From Parapristionchus giblindavisi (lineage: Eukaryota > Nematoda > Chromadorea > Rhabditida > Diplogasteridae): a DNA stretch of 64,000 nt. The notes under the pieces are model-generated. The model saw nothing but the letters and a program-made list of their open reading frames with translations, was not told the origin of the DNA and ran no database searches. The stretch's first letter is position 1. Each line of letters begins with the position of its first letter. Position numbers and translations under genes: made by a program. The stretch spans positions 620,001 to 684,000 of the forward strand of contig CALSFV010000029.1 of the NCBI GenBank assembly GCA_943737045.1, written 5' to 3'. This document shows, piece by piece, positions 1 through 14,846 of this stretch.

Positions 1-722
1 TTATTCAGATTTTTTCGCTCTTTCACATGGTATATGACACGATAAGTATCCTTGCTATTTTCATATTTCTCAAGCTCTTTTGATCAAATCAGAGTAAAAG
101 CTACTTTCGTACTTCGGTCATTATAGCCGCTGTAAAATATTACCGATCGACATTACCTGAAGTGTGTTATATTCAGAATTTTTTGCTCTATCACATAGTA
201 TATCACTCGATAAGGATAATTGACCATTTTGAATTGTTACAAATTGTTTTGCACAAAAAGCAGAGAGAATAGGAAGATAATTTTGCATTTTGAACGTACA
301 GACATAGTGGAGATGCGCATCTTATTCAGATTTTTTCGGTCTTTCATATGGTATATGACACGATAGGTATCCTTGCCATTTTCATATTTCTCAAGTTATT
401 TTGATCAAATCAGAGTAAAAGCTACTTTCGTACTTCGGTCATTATAGCCGCTGTAAAATATCACCGATCGACATGACCTGAAGTGTGTTACATTCGTAAT
501 TTTTTGCTCTATCACATAGTATATCACTAGATAAGTATAGTTGACAATTTGACTTGTCACAAATTGTTTTGCACCAAAAAGCAGAGAGAACGGGAAGATA
601 ATTTTGCATTTTGAACGTACAGACATAGTGGAGAAGCGCATCTTATTCAGATTTTTTCGCTCTTTCACATGGTATATGACACGATAAGTATCCTTGCTAT
701 TTTCATATTTCTCAAGCTCTTT
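1..722. repeat. Left-edge satellite monomers
   Basis: Two full monomers and a partial one belong to a subtype with CTCTTTCACATGG and CAAGCTCTTTTGATC in place of the common GGTCTTTCATATGG and CAAGTTATTTTGATC. One monomer has CATTCGTAATTTTTT where most of the array has CATTCAGAATTTTTT. No gene or insertion is seen here. Confidence 0.85.
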
Positions 723-3287
723 TGATCAAATCAGAGTAAAAGCTACTTTCGTACTTCGGTCATTATAGCCGCTGTAAAATATTACCGATCGACATGACCT
801 GAAGTGTGTTATATTCAGAATTTTTTGCTCTATCACATAGTATATCACTCGATAAGGATAGTTGACAATTTGACATGTTACAAATTGTTTTGCACCAAAA
901 AGCAGAGAGAATGAGAAGATAATTTTGCATTTTGTACGTACAGACATAGTGGAGAAGCGCATCTTATTCAGATTCTTTCGGTCTTTCATATGGTATATGA
1001 CAAGATAGGTATCCTTGCCATTTTCATATTTCTCAAGTTATTTTGATCAAATCAGAGTAAAAGTACTTTCGTACTTCGGTCATTATAGCCGCTGTAAAAT
1101 ATCACCGATCGGCATGACCTGAAGTGTGTTACATTCGTAATTTTTTGCTCTATCACATAGTATATCACTCGATAAGTATAGTTGACAATTTGACTTGTTA
1201 CAAATTGTTTTGCACCAAAAAGCAGAGAGAATGAGAAGATAATTTTGCATTTTGAACGTACAGACATAGTGGAGAAGCGCATCTTATTCAGATTCTTTCG
1301 GTCTTTCATATGGTATATGACACGATAGGTATCCTTGCCATTTTCATATTTCTCAAGTTATTTTGATCAAATCAGAGTAAAAGCTACTTTCGTACTTCGG
1401 TCATTATAGCCGCTGTAAAATATCACCGATCGACATGAACTGAAGTGTGTTACATTCGTAATTTTTTGCTCTATCACATAGTATATCACTCGATAAGTAT
1501 AGTTGACAATTTGACTTGTCACAAATTGTTTTGCACCAAAAAGCAGACAGAACGGGAAGATAATTTTGCATTTTGAACGTACAGACATAGTGGAGAAGCG
1601 CATCTTATTCAGATTTTTTCGCTCTTTCACATGGTATATGACACGATAAGTATCCTTGCTATTTTCATATTTCTCAAGCTCTTTTGATCAAATCAGAGTA
1701 AAAGCTACTTTCGTACTTCGGTCATTATAGCCGCTGTAAAATATTACCGATCGACATGACCTGAAGTGCGTTATATTCAGAATTTTTTGCTCTATCACAT
1801 AGTATATCACACGATAAGGATAGTTGACAATTTGACTTGTTACAAATTGTTTTGCACCAAAAAGCAGAGAGAATGAGAAGATAATTTTGCATTTTGTACA
1901 TACAGACATAGTGGAGAAGCGCATCTTATTCAGATTCTTTCGGTCTTTCATATGGTATATGACAAGATAGGTATCCTTGCCATTTTCATATTTCTCAAGT
2001 TATTTTGATCAAATCAGAGTAAAAGTACTTTCGTACTTCGGTCATTATAGCCGCTGTAAAATATTACCGATCGACATGACCTGAAGTGTGTTATATTCAG
2101 AATTTTTTGCTCTATCACATAGTATATCACTCGATAAGGATAGTTGACAATTTGACATGTTACAAATTGTTTTGCACCAAAAAGCAGAGAGAATGAGAAG
2201 ATAATTTTGCATTTTGTACGTACAGACATAGTGGAGAAGCGCATCTTATTCAGATTCTTTCGGTCTTTCATATGGTATATGACAAGATAGGTATCCTTGC
2301 CATTTTCATATTTCTCAAGTTATTTTGATCAAATCAGAGTAAAAGTACTTTCGTACTTCGGTCATTATAGCCGCTGTAAAATATCACCGATCGGCATGAC
2401 CTGAAGTGTGTTACATTCGTAATTTTTTGCTCTATCACATAGTATATCACTCGATAAGTATAGTTGACAATTTGACTTGTTACAAATTGTTTTGCACCAA
2501 AAAGCAGAGAGAATGAGAAGATAATTTTGCATTTTGAACGTACAGACATAGTGGAGAAGCGCATCTTATTCAGATTCTTTCGGTCTTTCATATGGTATAT
2601 GACACGATAGGTATCCTTGCCATTTTCATATTTCTCAAGTTATTTTGATCAAATCAGAGTAAAAGCTACTTTCGTACTTCGGTCATTATAGCCGCTGTAA
2701 AATATCACCGATCGACATGAACTGAAGTGTGTTACATTCGTAATTTTTTGCTCTATCACATAGTATATCACTCGATAAGTATAGTTGACAATTTGACTTG
2801 TCACAAATTGTTTTGCACCAAAAAGCAGACAGAACGGGAAGATAATTTTGCATTTTGAACGTACAGACATAGTGGAGAAGCGCATCTTATTCAGATTTTT
2901 TCGCTCTTTCACATGGTATATGACACGATAAGTATCCTTGCTATTTTCATATTTCTCAAGCTCTTTTGATCAAATCAGAGTAAAAGCTACTTTCGTACTT
3001 CGGTCATTATAGCCGCTGTAAAATATTACCGATCGACATGACCTGAAGTGCGTTATATTCAGAATTTTTTGCTCTATCACATAGTATATCACACGATAAG
3101 GATAGTTGACAATTTGACTTGTTACAAATTGTTTTGCACCAAAAAGCAGAGAGAATGAGAAGATAATTTTGCATTTTGTACATACAGACATAGTGGAGAA
3201 GCGCATCTTATTCAGATTCTTTCGGTCTTTCATATGGTATATGACAAGATAGGTATCCTTGCCATTTTCATATTTCTCAAGTTATTT
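723..3287. repeat. Four-monomer higher-order repeat, 1282 bp, two copies
   Basis: Monomer starts at 1044, 1364, 1685 and 2006 recur at 2326, 2646, 2967 and 3288, each shifted by 1282 bp. Private variants recur in the same order. These include the 1-bp deletion GTAAAAGTACTTTCG, the GACAAGATAGG monomer, the ATGAACTGAAG monomer and the GTACATACAGAC monomer. The recurring order shows that blocks of four monomers were copied together. Confidence 0.85.
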
Positions 3288-6200
3288 TGATCAAATCAGA
3301 GTAAAAGTACTTTCGTACTTCGGTCATTATAGCCGCTGTAAAATATCACCGATCGACATGACCTGAAGTGTGTTACATTCGTAATTTTTTGCTCTATCAC
3401 ATCGTATATCACTCGATAAGTATAGTTGACAATTTGACTTGTTACAAATTGTTTTGCACCAAAAAGCAGAGAGAATGAGAAGATAATTTTGCATTTTGAA
3501 CGTACAGACATAGTGGAGAAGCGCATCTTATTCAGATTTTTTCGGTCTTTCATATGGTATATGACACGAGGGGTATCCTTGCTATTTTCATATTTCTCAA
3601 GTTATTTTGATCAAATCAGAGTAAAAGCTACTTTCGTACTTCGGTCATTATAGCCGCTGTAAAATATTACCGATCGACATGACCTGAAGTGTGTTACATT
3701 CAGAATTTTTTGCTCTATCACATAGTATATCACTCGATAAGGATAGTTGACGATTTGACTTGTTACAAATTGTTTTGCACCAAAAAGCAGAGAGAATGGG
3801 AAGATAATTTTGCATTTTGAACGTACAGACATAGTGGAGAAGCGCATCTTATTCAGATTTTTTCGGTCTTTCATATGGTATATGAGACGATAGGTATCCT
3901 TGCCATTTTCATATTTCTCAAGTTATTTTGATCAAATCAGAGTAAAAGCTACTTTCGTACTTCGGTCATTATAGCCGCTGTAAAATATTACCGATCGAAA
4001 TGACGTGAAGTGTGTTACATTCAGAATTTTTTGCTCTATCACATAGTATATCACTCGATAAGGATAGTTGATAATTTGACTTGTTACAAATTGTTTTGCG
4101 CCAAAAAGCAGAGAGAATGGGAAGATAATTTGGCATTTTGAACGTACAGACATAGTGGAGAAGCGCATCTTATTCAGATTTTTTTCGGTCTTTCATATGG
4201 TATATGACACGAGGGGTATCCTTGTCATTTTCATATTTCTCAAGTTATTTTGATCAAATCAGAGTAAAAGCTACTTTTGTACTTCGGTCATTATAGCCGC
4301 TGTAAAATATTACCGATCGACATGACCTGAAGTGTGTTACATTCAGAATTTTTTGCTCTATCACATAGTATATCACTCGATAAGGATAATTGACCATTTT
4401 GAATTGTTACAAATTGTTTTGCACAAAAAGCAGAGAGAATGGGAAGATAATTTTGCATTTTGTACGTACAGACATAGTGGAGAAGCGCATCTTATTCAGA
4501 TTTTTTCGGTCTTTCATATGGTATATGACACGAGGGGTATCCTTGCTATTTTCATATTTCTCAAGTTATTTTGATCAAATCAGAGTAAAAGCTACTTTCG
4601 TACTTCGGTCATTATAGCCGCTGTAAAATATTACCGATCGACATGACCTGAAGTGTGTTACATTCAGAATTTTTTGCTCTATCACATAGTATATCACTCG
4701 ATAAGGATAGTTGACAATTTGACTTGTTACAAATTGTTTTGCACCAAAAAGCAGAGAGAACGGGAAGATAATTTTGCATTTTGAACGTACAGACGTAGTG
4801 GAGAAGTGCATCTTATTCAGATTTTTTCTGTCTTTCATATCGTATATGACACGAGGGGTATCCTTACTATTTTCTTATTTCTCAAGTTATTTTGATCAAA
4901 TCAGAGTAAAAGCTACTTTCGTACTTCGGTCATTATAGCCGCTGTAAAATATTACCGATCGACATGACCTGAAGTGTGTTACATTCAGGATTTTCTGCTC
5001 TATCACATAGTATATCACTCGATAAGTATAGTTGACAATTTGACTTGTTACAAATTGTTTTGCACCAAAAAGCAGAGAGAACGGGAAGATAATTTTGCAT
5101 TTTGAACGTACAGACGTAGTGGAGAAGCGCATCTTATTCAGATTTTTTCGGTCTTTCATGTGGTATATGACACGATAGGTATCCTTGCCATTTTCATATT
5201 TCTCAAGTTATTTTGATCAAATCAGAGTAAAAACTACTTTCGTACTTCGGTCATTATAGCCGCTGTAAAATATTACCGATCGACATGACCTGAAGTGTGT
5301 TACATTCAGAATTTTTTGCTCTATCACATAGTATATCACTCGATAAGGATAGTTGACAATTTGACTTGTTACAAATTGTTTTGCACCAAAAAGCAGAGAG
5401 AACGGGAAGATAATTTTGCATTTTGAACGTACAGACATAGTGGAGAAGCGCATCTTAATCAGATTTTTTCGGTCTTTCATATGGTATATGACACGATGGG
5501 TATCCTTGCCATTTTCATATTTCTCAAGTTATTTTGATCAAATCAGAGTAAAAGCTACTTTTGTACTTCGGTCATTATAGCCGCTGTAAAATATTACCGA
5601 TCGACATGACCTGAAGTGTGTTACATTCAGAATTTTTTGCTCTATCACATAGTATATCACTCGATAAGGATAGTTGACGATTTGACTTGTTACAAATTGT
5701 TTTGCACCAAAAAGCAGAGAGAATGGGAAGATAATTTGGCATTTTGAACGTACAGACATAGTGGAGAAGCGCATCTTATTCAGATTTTTTTCGGTCTTTC
5801 ATATGGTATATGACACGAGGGGTATCCTTGCTATTTTCATATTTCTCAAGTTATTTTGATCAAATCAGAGTAAAAGCTACTTTCGTACTTCGGTCATTAT
5901 AGCCGCTGTAAAATATTACCGATCGACATGACGTGAAGTGTGTTACATTCAGAATTTTTTGCTCTATCACATAGTATATCACTCGATAAGGATAGTTGAC
6001 CATTTTGACTTGTTACAAATTGTTTTGCACCAAAAAGCAGAGAGAACGGGAAGATAATTTTGCATTTTGAACGTACAGACATAGTGGAGAAGCGCATCTT
6101 ATTCAGATTTTTTTGGTCTTTCATATGATATATGACACGAGGGGTATCCTTGCTATTTTCATATTTCTCAAGTTATTTTGATCAAATCAGAGTAAAAGCT

Positions 6201-6821
6201 ACTTTTCTACTTCGGTCATTATAGCCGCTGTAAAATATTACCGATCGACATGACGTGAAGTGTGTTACATTCAGAATTTTTTGCTCTATCACATAGTATA
6301 TCACTCGATAAGGATAGTTGATAATTTGACTTGTTACAAATTTTTTTTGCGCCAAAAAGCAGAGAGAATGGGATGATAATTTTGCATTTTGAACGTACAG
6401 ACATAGTGGAGATGCGCATCTTATTCAGATTTTTTCGGTCTTTCATATGGTATATGACACGATAGGTATCCTTGCCATTTTCATATTTCTCAAGTTATTT
6501 TGATCAAATCAGAGTAAAAGTTACTTTCGTACTTCGGTCATTATAGCCGCTGTAAAATATTACCGATCGACATGACGTGAAGTGTGTTACATTCAGAATT
6601 TTTTGCTCTATCACATAGTATATCACTCGATAAGGATAGTTGATAATTTAACTTGTTACAAATTGTTTTGCACCAAAAAGCAGAGAGAACGGGAAGATAA
6701 TTTTGCATTTTGAACGTACAGACATAGTGGAGAAGCGCATCTTATTCAGATTTTTTCGGTCTTTCATTTGGTATATGACACGATAGGTATCCTTGCCATT
6801 TTCATATTTCTCAAGTTATTT
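3288..6821. repeat. Mixed satellite monomers
   Basis: Eleven monomers with no simple local HOR. Several have a 1-bp insertion (CCATTTTGAC or a seven-T run), giving 322-bp units. The stretch 3890-4890 recurs downstream and is listed separately. No genes are visible; the reading frames on both strands change with the indels. Confidence 0.85.
3890..4890. repeat. Satellite block duplicated 8349 bp downstream (copy A)
   Basis: This block shares rare variants with 12239-13239 in the same order. Examples are TATGAGACGATAGG, CGATCGAAATGACGTG, CCTTGTCATTTTCAT, TGACCATTTTGAATTG with GCACAAAAAGC, and CTTACTATTTTCTTATTTC. The offset is close to 26 monomers, so a multi-monomer block was copied by unequal exchange. 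Confidence 0.8.
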
Positions 6822-9800
6822 TGATCAAATCAGAGTAAAAACTACTTTCGTACTTCGGTCATTATAGCCGCTGTAAAATATTACCGATCGACATGACCTG
6901 AAGTGTGTTACATTCAGAATTTTTTGCTCTATCACATAGTATATCACTCGATAAGGATAGTTGACAATTTGACTTGTTACAAATTGTTTTGCACCAAAAA
7001 GCAGAGAGAACGGGAAGATAATTTTGCATTTTGAACGTACAGACATAGTGGAGAAGCGCATCTTATTCAGATTTTTTCGGTCTTTCATCTGGTATATGAC
7101 ACGATAGGTATCCTTGCCATTGTCATATTTTTCAAGTTATTTTGATCAAATCAGATTAAAAGCTACTTTCGTACTTCGGTCATTATAGCCGCTGTAAAAT
7201 ATTACCGATCGACATGACGTGAAGTGTGTTACATTCAGAATTTTTTGCTCTATCACATAGTATATCACTCGATAAGGATAGTTGATAATTTGACTTGTTA
7301 CAAATTGTTTTGCGCCAAAAAGCAGAGAGAATAGGAAGATAATTTTGCATTTTGAACGTACAGACATAGTAGAGAAGCGCATCTTAATCAGATTTTTTCG
7401 GTCTTTCATATGGTATATGACACGATAGGTATCCTTGCCATTTTCATATTTCTCAAGTTATTTTGATCAAATCAGAGTAAAAGCTACTTTTGTACTTCGG
7501 TCATTATAGCCGCTGTAAAATATTACCGATCGACATGACCTGAAGTGTGTTACATTCAGAATTTTTTACTCTATCACATAGTATATCACTCGATAAGGAT
7601 AGTTGATAATTTGACTTGTTACAAATTGTTTTGCGCCAAAAAGCAGAGAGAATGGGAAGATAATTTTGCATTTTGAACGTACAGACATAGTGGAGAAGCG
7701 CATCTTATTCAGATTTTTTCGGTCTTTCATGTGGTATATGACACGATAGGTATCCTTGCCATTTTCATATTTCTCAAGTTATTTTGATCAAATCAGAGTA
7801 AAAACTACTTTCGTACTTCGGTCATTATAGCCGCTGTAAAATATTACCGATCGACATGACCTGAAGTGTGTTACATTCAGAATTTTTTGCTCTATCACAT
7901 AGTATATCACTCGATAAGGATAGTTGACAATTTGACTTGTTACAAATTGTTTTGCACCAAAAAGCAGAGAGAACGGGAAGATAATTTTGCATTTTGAACG
8001 TACAGACATAGTGGAGAAGCGCATCTTATTCAGATTTTTTCGGTCTTTCATCTGGTATATGACACGATAGGTATCCTTGCCATTGTCATATTTTTCAAGT
8101 TATTTTGATCAAATCAGATTAAAAGCTACTTTCGTACTTCGGTCATTATAGCCGCTGTAAAATATTACCGATCGACATGACGTGAAGTGTGTTACATTCA
8201 GAATTTTTTGCTCTATCACATAGTATATCACTCGATAAGGATAGTTGATAATTTGACTTGTTACAAATTGTTTTGCGCCAAAAAGCAGAGAGAATAGGAA
8301 GATAATTTTGCATTTTGAACGTACAGACATAGTGGAGAAGCGCATCTTAATCAGATTTTTTCGGTCTTTCATATGGTATATGACACGATAGGTATCCTTG
8401 CCATTTTCATATTTCTCAAGTTATTTTGATCAAATCAGAGTAAAAGCTACTTTTGTACTTCGGTCATTATAGCCGCTGTAAAATATTACCGATCGACATG
8501 ACCTGAAGTGTGTTACATTCAGAATTTTTTACTCTATCACATAGTATATCACTCGATAAGGATAGTTGATAATTTGACTTGTTACAAATTGTTTTGCGCC
8601 AAAAAGCAGAGAGAATGGGAAGATAATTTTGCATTTTGAACGTACAGACATAGTGGAGAAGCGCATCTTATTCAGATTTTTTCGGTCTTTCATGTGGTAT
8701 ATGACACGATAGGTATCCTTGCCATTTTCATATTTCTCAAGTTATTTTGATCAAATCAGAGTAAAAACTACTTTCGTACTTCGGTCATTATAGCCGCTGT
8801 AAAATATTACCGATCGACATGACCTGAAGTGTGTTACATTCAGAATTTTTTGCTCTATCACATAGTATATCACTCGATAAGGATAGTTGACAATTTGACT
8901 TGTTACAAATTGTTTTGCACCAAAAAGCAGAGAGAACGGGAAGATAATTTTGCATTTTGAAAGTACAGACATAGTGGAGAAGCGCATCTTAATCAGATTT
9001 TTTCGGTCTTTCATATGGTATATGACACGATAGGTATCCTTGCCATTTTCATATTTCTCAAGTTATTTTGATCAAATCAGAGTAAAAGCTACTTTTCTAC
9101 TTCGGTCATTATAGCCGCTGTAAAATATTACCGATCGACATGACGTGAAGTGTGTTACATTCAGAATTTTTTGCTCTATCACATAGTATATCGCTCGATA
9201 AGGATAGTTGACAATTTGACTTGTTACAAATTTTTTTGCACCAAAAAGCAGAGAGAATGAGAAGATAATTTTGCATTTTGAACGTACAGACATAGTGGAG
9301 AAGCGCATCTTATTCAGATTTTTTCGCTCTTTCATATGGTATATGACACGGTAGGTATCCTTGCCATTTTCATATTTCTCAAGTTATTTTGATCAAATCA
9401 GAGTAAAAGCTACTTTTGTACTTCGGTCATTATAGCCGCTGTAAAATATTACCGATCGACATGACCTGAAGTGTGTTACATTCAGAATTTTTTACTCTAT
9501 CACATAGTATATCACTCGATAAGGATAGTTGATAATTTGACTTGTTACAAATTGTTTTGCGCCAAAAAGCAGAGAGAATGGGAAGATAATTTTGCATTTT
9601 GAACGTACAGACATAGTGGAGAAGCGCATCTTATTCAGATTTTTTCGGTCTTTCATGTGGTATATGACACGATAGGTATCCTTGCCATTTTCATATTTCT
9701 CAAGTTATTTTGATCAAATCAGAGTAAAAACTACTTTCGTACTTCGGTCATTATAGCCGCTGTAAAATATTACCGATCGACATGACCTGAAGTGTGTTAC

Positions 9801-10673
9801 ATTCAGAATTTTTTGCTCTATCACATAGTATATCACTCGATAAGGATAGTTGACAATTTGACTTGTTACAAATTGTTTTGCACCAAAAAGCAGAGAGAAC
9901 GGGAAGATAATTTTGCATTTTGAAAGTACAGACATAGTGGAGAAGCGCATCTTAATCAGATTTTTTCGGTCTTTCATATGGTATATGACACGATAGGTAT
10001 CCTTGCCATTTTCATATTTCTCAAGTTATTTTGATCAAATCAGAGTAAAAACTACTTTCGTACTTCGGTCATTATAGCCGCTGTAAAATATTACCGATCG
10101 ACATGACCTGAAGTGTGTTACATTCAGAATTTTTTGCTCTATCACATAGTATATCACTCGATAAGGATAGTTGACAATTTGACTTGTTACAAATTGTTTT
10201 GCACCAAAAAGCAGAGAGAACGGGAAGATAATTTTGCATTTTGAAAGTACAGACATAGTGGAGAAGCGCATCTTAATCAGATTTTTTCGGTCTTTCATAT
10301 GGTATATGACACGATAGGTATCCTTGCCATTTTCATATTTCTCAAGTTATTTTGATCAAATCAGAGTAAAAGCTACTTTTCTACTTCGGTCATTATAGCC
10401 GCTGTAAAATATTACCGATCGACATGACGTGAAGTGTGTTACATTCAGAATTTTTTGCTCTATCACATAGTATATCGCTCGATAAGGATAGTTGACAATT
10501 TGACTTGTTACAAATTTTTTTGCACCAAAAAGCAGAGAGAATGAGAAGATAATTTTGCATTTTGAACGTACAGACATAGTGGAGAAGCGCATCTTATTCA
10601 GATTTTTTCGCTCTTTCATATGGTATATGACACGGTAGGTATCCTTGCCATTTTCATATTTCTCAAGTTATTT
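6822..10673. repeat. Three-monomer higher-order repeat, 963 bp, with recombinant units
   Basis: TGATCA-phased units at 6822 and 7785 are near-identical trimers. Each contains one monomer with the CATTGTCATATTTTTC variant and one with TTTTTTACTCTATC. Units starting at 8748 and 9711 keep the 963-bp step, but the second monomer is replaced by a type with TATATCGCTCGATAAGG and ACACGGTAGG. That type recurs at 9072 and 10356, four monomers apart, so a trimer and a tetramer register are interleaved. Confidence 0.75.
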
Positions 10674-12238
10674 TGATCAAATCAGAGTAAAAGCTACTTT
10701 CGTACTTCGGTCATTATTGCCGCTGTAAAATATTACCGATCGACATGACGTGAAGTGTGTTACATTCAGAATTTTTTGCTCTATCACATAGTATATCACT
10801 CGATAAGGATAGTTGATAATTTGACTTGTTACAAATTGTTTTGCGCCAAAAAGCAGAGAGAATGGGAAGATAATTTTGCATTTTGAACGCACAGACATAG
10901 TGGAGAAGCGCATCTTATTCAGATTTTTTCGGTCTTTCATATGGTATATGACACGATAGGTATCCTTGCCATTTTCATATTTCTCAAGTTATTTTGATCA
11001 AATCAGAGTAAAAGCTACTTTCGTACTTCGGTCATTATAGCCGCTGTAAAATATTACCGATCGACATGACGTGAAGTGTGTTACATTCAGAATTTTTTGC
11101 TCTATCACATAGTATATCACTCGATAAGGATAGTTGATAATTTGACTTGTTACAAATTGTTTTGCGCCAAAAAGCAGAGAGAATGGGAAGATAATTTTGC
11201 ATTTTGAACGCACAGACATAGTGGAGAAGCGCATCTTATTCAGATTTTTTCGGTCTTTCATATGGTATATGACACGATAGGTATCCTTGCCATTTTCATA
11301 TTTCTCAAGTTATTTTGATCAAATCAGAGTAAAAGCTACTTTCGTACTTCGGTCATTATAGCCGCTGTAAAATATTACCGATCGACATGACGTGAAGTGT
11401 GTTACATTCAGAATTTTTGCTCTATCACATAGTATATCACTCGATAAGGATAGTTGATAATTTGACTTGTTACAAATTGTTTTGCGCCAAAAAGCAGAGA
11501 GAATGGGAAGATAATTTTGCATTTTGAACGTACAGACATAGTGGAGAAGCGCATCTTATTCAGATTTTTTCGGTCTTTCATATGGTATATGACACGATAG
11601 GTATCCTTGCCATTTTCATATTTCTCAAGTTATTTTGATCAAATCAGAGTAAAAGCTACTTTCGTACTTCGGTCATTATAGCCGCTGTAAAATATTACCG
11701 ATCGACATGACCTGAAGTGTGTTACATTCAGAATTTTTTGCTCTATCACATAGTATATCACTCGATAAGGATAGTTGACAATTTGACTTGTTACAAATTG
11801 TTTTGCACCAAAAAGCAGAGAGAACGGGAAGATAATTTTGCATTTTGAACGTACAGACATAGTGGAGAAGCGCATCTTATTCAGATTTTTTCGGTCTTTC
11901 ATCTGGTATATGACACGATAGGTATCCTTGCCATTTTCATATTTCTCAAGTTATTTTGATCAAATCAGAGTAAAAACTACTTTCGTACTTCGGTCATTAT
12001 AGCCGTTGTAAAATATTACCGATCGACATGACGTGAAGTGTGTTACATTCAGAATTTTTTGCTCTATCACATAGTATATCACTCGATAAGGATAGTTGAC
12101 AATTTGACTTGTTACAAATTGTTTTGCACCAAAAAGCAGAGAGAATGGGAAGATAATTTTGCATTTTGAACGTACAGACATAGTGGAGAAGCGCATCTTA
12201 TTCAGATTTTTTCGGTCTTTCATATTGTATATGAGACG
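10674..12238. repeat. Mixed satellite monomers
   Basis: Five monomers of the GACGTGAAG / GCGCCAAAAAGC type and its relatives. One near 11411 has lost a T from the T-run (AATTTTTGCTC). No gene or insertion is visible. Confidence 0.8.
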
Positions 12239-13239
12239 ATAGGTATCCTTGCCATTTTCATATTTCTCAAGTTATTTTGATCAAATCAGAGTAAAAGCTA
12301 CTTTCGTACTTCGGTCATTATAGCCGCTGTAAAATATTACCGATCGAAATGACGTGAAGTGTGTTACATTCAGAATTTTTTGCTCTATCACATAGTATAT
12401 CACTCGATAAGGATAGTTGATAATTTGACTTGTTACAAATTGTTTTGCGCCAAAAAGCAGAGAGAATGGGAAGATAATTTGGCATTTTGAACGTACAGAC
12501 ATAGTGGAGAAGCGCATCTTATTCAGATTTTTTTCGGTCTTTCATATGGTATATGACACGAGGGGTATCCTTGTCATTTTCATATTTCTCAAGTTATTTT
12601 GATCAAATCAGAGTAAAAGCTACTTTTGTACTTCGGTCATTATAGCCGCTGTAAAATATTACCGATCGACATGACCTGAAGTGTGTTACATTCAGAATTT
12701 TTTGCTCTATCACATAGTATATCACTCGATAAGGATAATTGACCATTTTGAATTGTTACAAATTGTTTTGCACAAAAAGCAGAGAGAATGGGAAGATAAT
12801 TTTGCATTTTGTACGTACAGACATAGTGGAGAAGCGCATCTTATTCAGATTTTTTCGGTCTTTCATATGGTATATGACACGAGGGGTATCCTTGCTATTT
12901 TCATATTTCTCAAGTTATTTTGATCAAATCAGAGTAAAAGCTACTTTCGTACTTCGGTCATTATAGCCGCTGTAAAATATTACCGATCGACATGACCTGA
13001 AGTGTGTTACATTCAGAATTTTTTGCTCTATCACATAGTATATCACTCGATAAGGATAGTTGACAATTTGACTTGTTACAAATTGTTTTGCACCAAAAAG
13101 CAGAGAGAACGGGAAGATAATTTTGCATTTTGAACGTACAGACGTAGTGGAGAAGCGCATCTTATTCAGATTTTTTCTGTCTTTCATATCGTATATGACA
13201 CGAGGGGTATCCTTACTATTTTCTTATTTCTCAAGTTAT
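12239..13239. repeat. Satellite block duplicated from 8349 bp upstream (copy B)
   Basis: Counterpart of 3890-4890, carrying the same ordered set of rare variants. It differs at a few sites; for example, the preceding monomer here has CATATTGTATATGAG where copy A has CATATGGTATATGAG. The direction of copying cannot be told. Confidence 0.8.
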
Positions 13240-14846
13240 TTTGATCAAATCAGAGTAAAAGCTACTTTCGTACTTCGGTCATTATAGCCGCTGTAAAATA
13301 TTACCGATCGACATGACCTGAAGTGTGTTACATTCAGAATTTTTTGCTCTATCACATAGTATATCACTCGATAAGGATAGTTGGCAATTTGACTTGTTAC
13401 AAATTGTTTTGCACCAAAAAGCAGAGAGAACGGGAAGATAATTTTGCATTTTGAACGTACAGACGTAGTGGAGAAGCGCATCTTATTCAGATTTTTTCTG
13501 TCTTTCATATCGTATATGACACGAGGGGTATCCTTACTATTTTCTTATTTCTCAAGTTATTTTGATCAAATCAGAGTAAAAGCTACTTTCGTACTTCGGT
13601 CATTATAGCCGCTGTAAAATATTACCGATCGACATGACCTGAAGTGTGTTACATTCAGGATTTTCTGCTCTATCACATAGTATATCACTCGATAAGTATA
13701 GTTGACAATTTGACTTGTTACAAATTGTTTTGCACCAAAAAGCAGAGAGAACGGGAAGATAATTTTGCATTTTGAACGTACAGACGTAGTGGAGAAGCGC
13801 ATCTTATTCAGATTTTTTCGGTCTTTCATATCGTATATGACACGAGGGGTATCCTTACTATTTTCTTATTTCTCAAGTTATTTTGATCAAATCAGAGTAA
13901 AAGCTACTTTCGTACTTCGGTCATTATAGCCGCTGTAAAATATTACCGATCGACATGACCTGAAGTGTGTTACATTCAGAATTTTTTGCTCTATCACATA
14001 GTATATCACTCGATAAGGATAGTTGGCAATTTGACTTGTTACAAATTGTTTTGCACCAAAAAGCAGAGAGAACGGGAAGATAATTTTGCATTTTGAACGT
14101 ACAGACGTAGTGGAGAAGCGCATCTTATTCAGATTTTTTCTGTCTTTCATATCGTATATGACACGAGGGGTATCCTTACTATTTTCTTATTTCTCAAGTT
14201 ATTTTGATCAAATCAGAGTAAAAGCTACTTTCGTACTTCGGTCATTATAGCCGCTGTAAAATATTACCGATCGACATGACCTGAAGTGTGTTACATTCAG
14301 GATTTTCTGCTCTATCACATAGTATATCACTCGATAAGTATAGTTGACAATTTGACTTGTTACAAATTGTTTTGCACCAAAAAGCAGAGAGAACGGGAAG
14401 ATAATTTTGCATTTTGAACGTACAGACGTAGTGGAGAAGCGCATCTTATTCAGATTTTTTCGGTCTTTCATGTGGTATATGACACGAGGGGTATCCTTAC
14501 TATTTTCTTATTTCTCAAGTTATTTTGATCAAATCAGAGTAAAAGCTACTTTCGTACTTCGGTCATTATAGCCGCTGTAAAATATTACCGATCGACATGA
14601 CCTGAAGTGTGTTACATTCAGGATTTTCTGCTCTATCACATAGTATATCACTCGATAAGTATAGTTGACAATTTGACTTGTTACAAATTGTTTTGCACCA
14701 AAAAGCAGAGAGAACGGGAAGATAATTTTGCATTTTGAACGTACAGACGTAGTGGAGAAGCGCATCTTATTCAGATTTTTTCGGTCTTTCATGTGGTATA
14801 TGACACGATAGGTATCCTTGCCATTTTCATATTTCTCAAGTTATTT
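12921..14846. repeat. Six monomers arranged largely as a 642-bp dimer repeat
   Basis: The 1926-bp block is exactly six 321-bp units. Monomers with GTTGGCAATTTGAC (starting 13242 and 13884) alternate with monomers carrying CATTCAGGATTTTCTGC (starting 13563 and 14205, with an extra copy at 14526). The block shares CTTACTATTTTCTTATTTC and ACAGACGTAGTGG, which are rare elsewhere. Confidence 0.8.

Noticed and set aside
4332..4617. Short plus-strand frames in satellite (also at 12681-12966 and 44378-44608)
   Set aside because: They arise from local indels in single monomers and have no start context or recognisable protein character.
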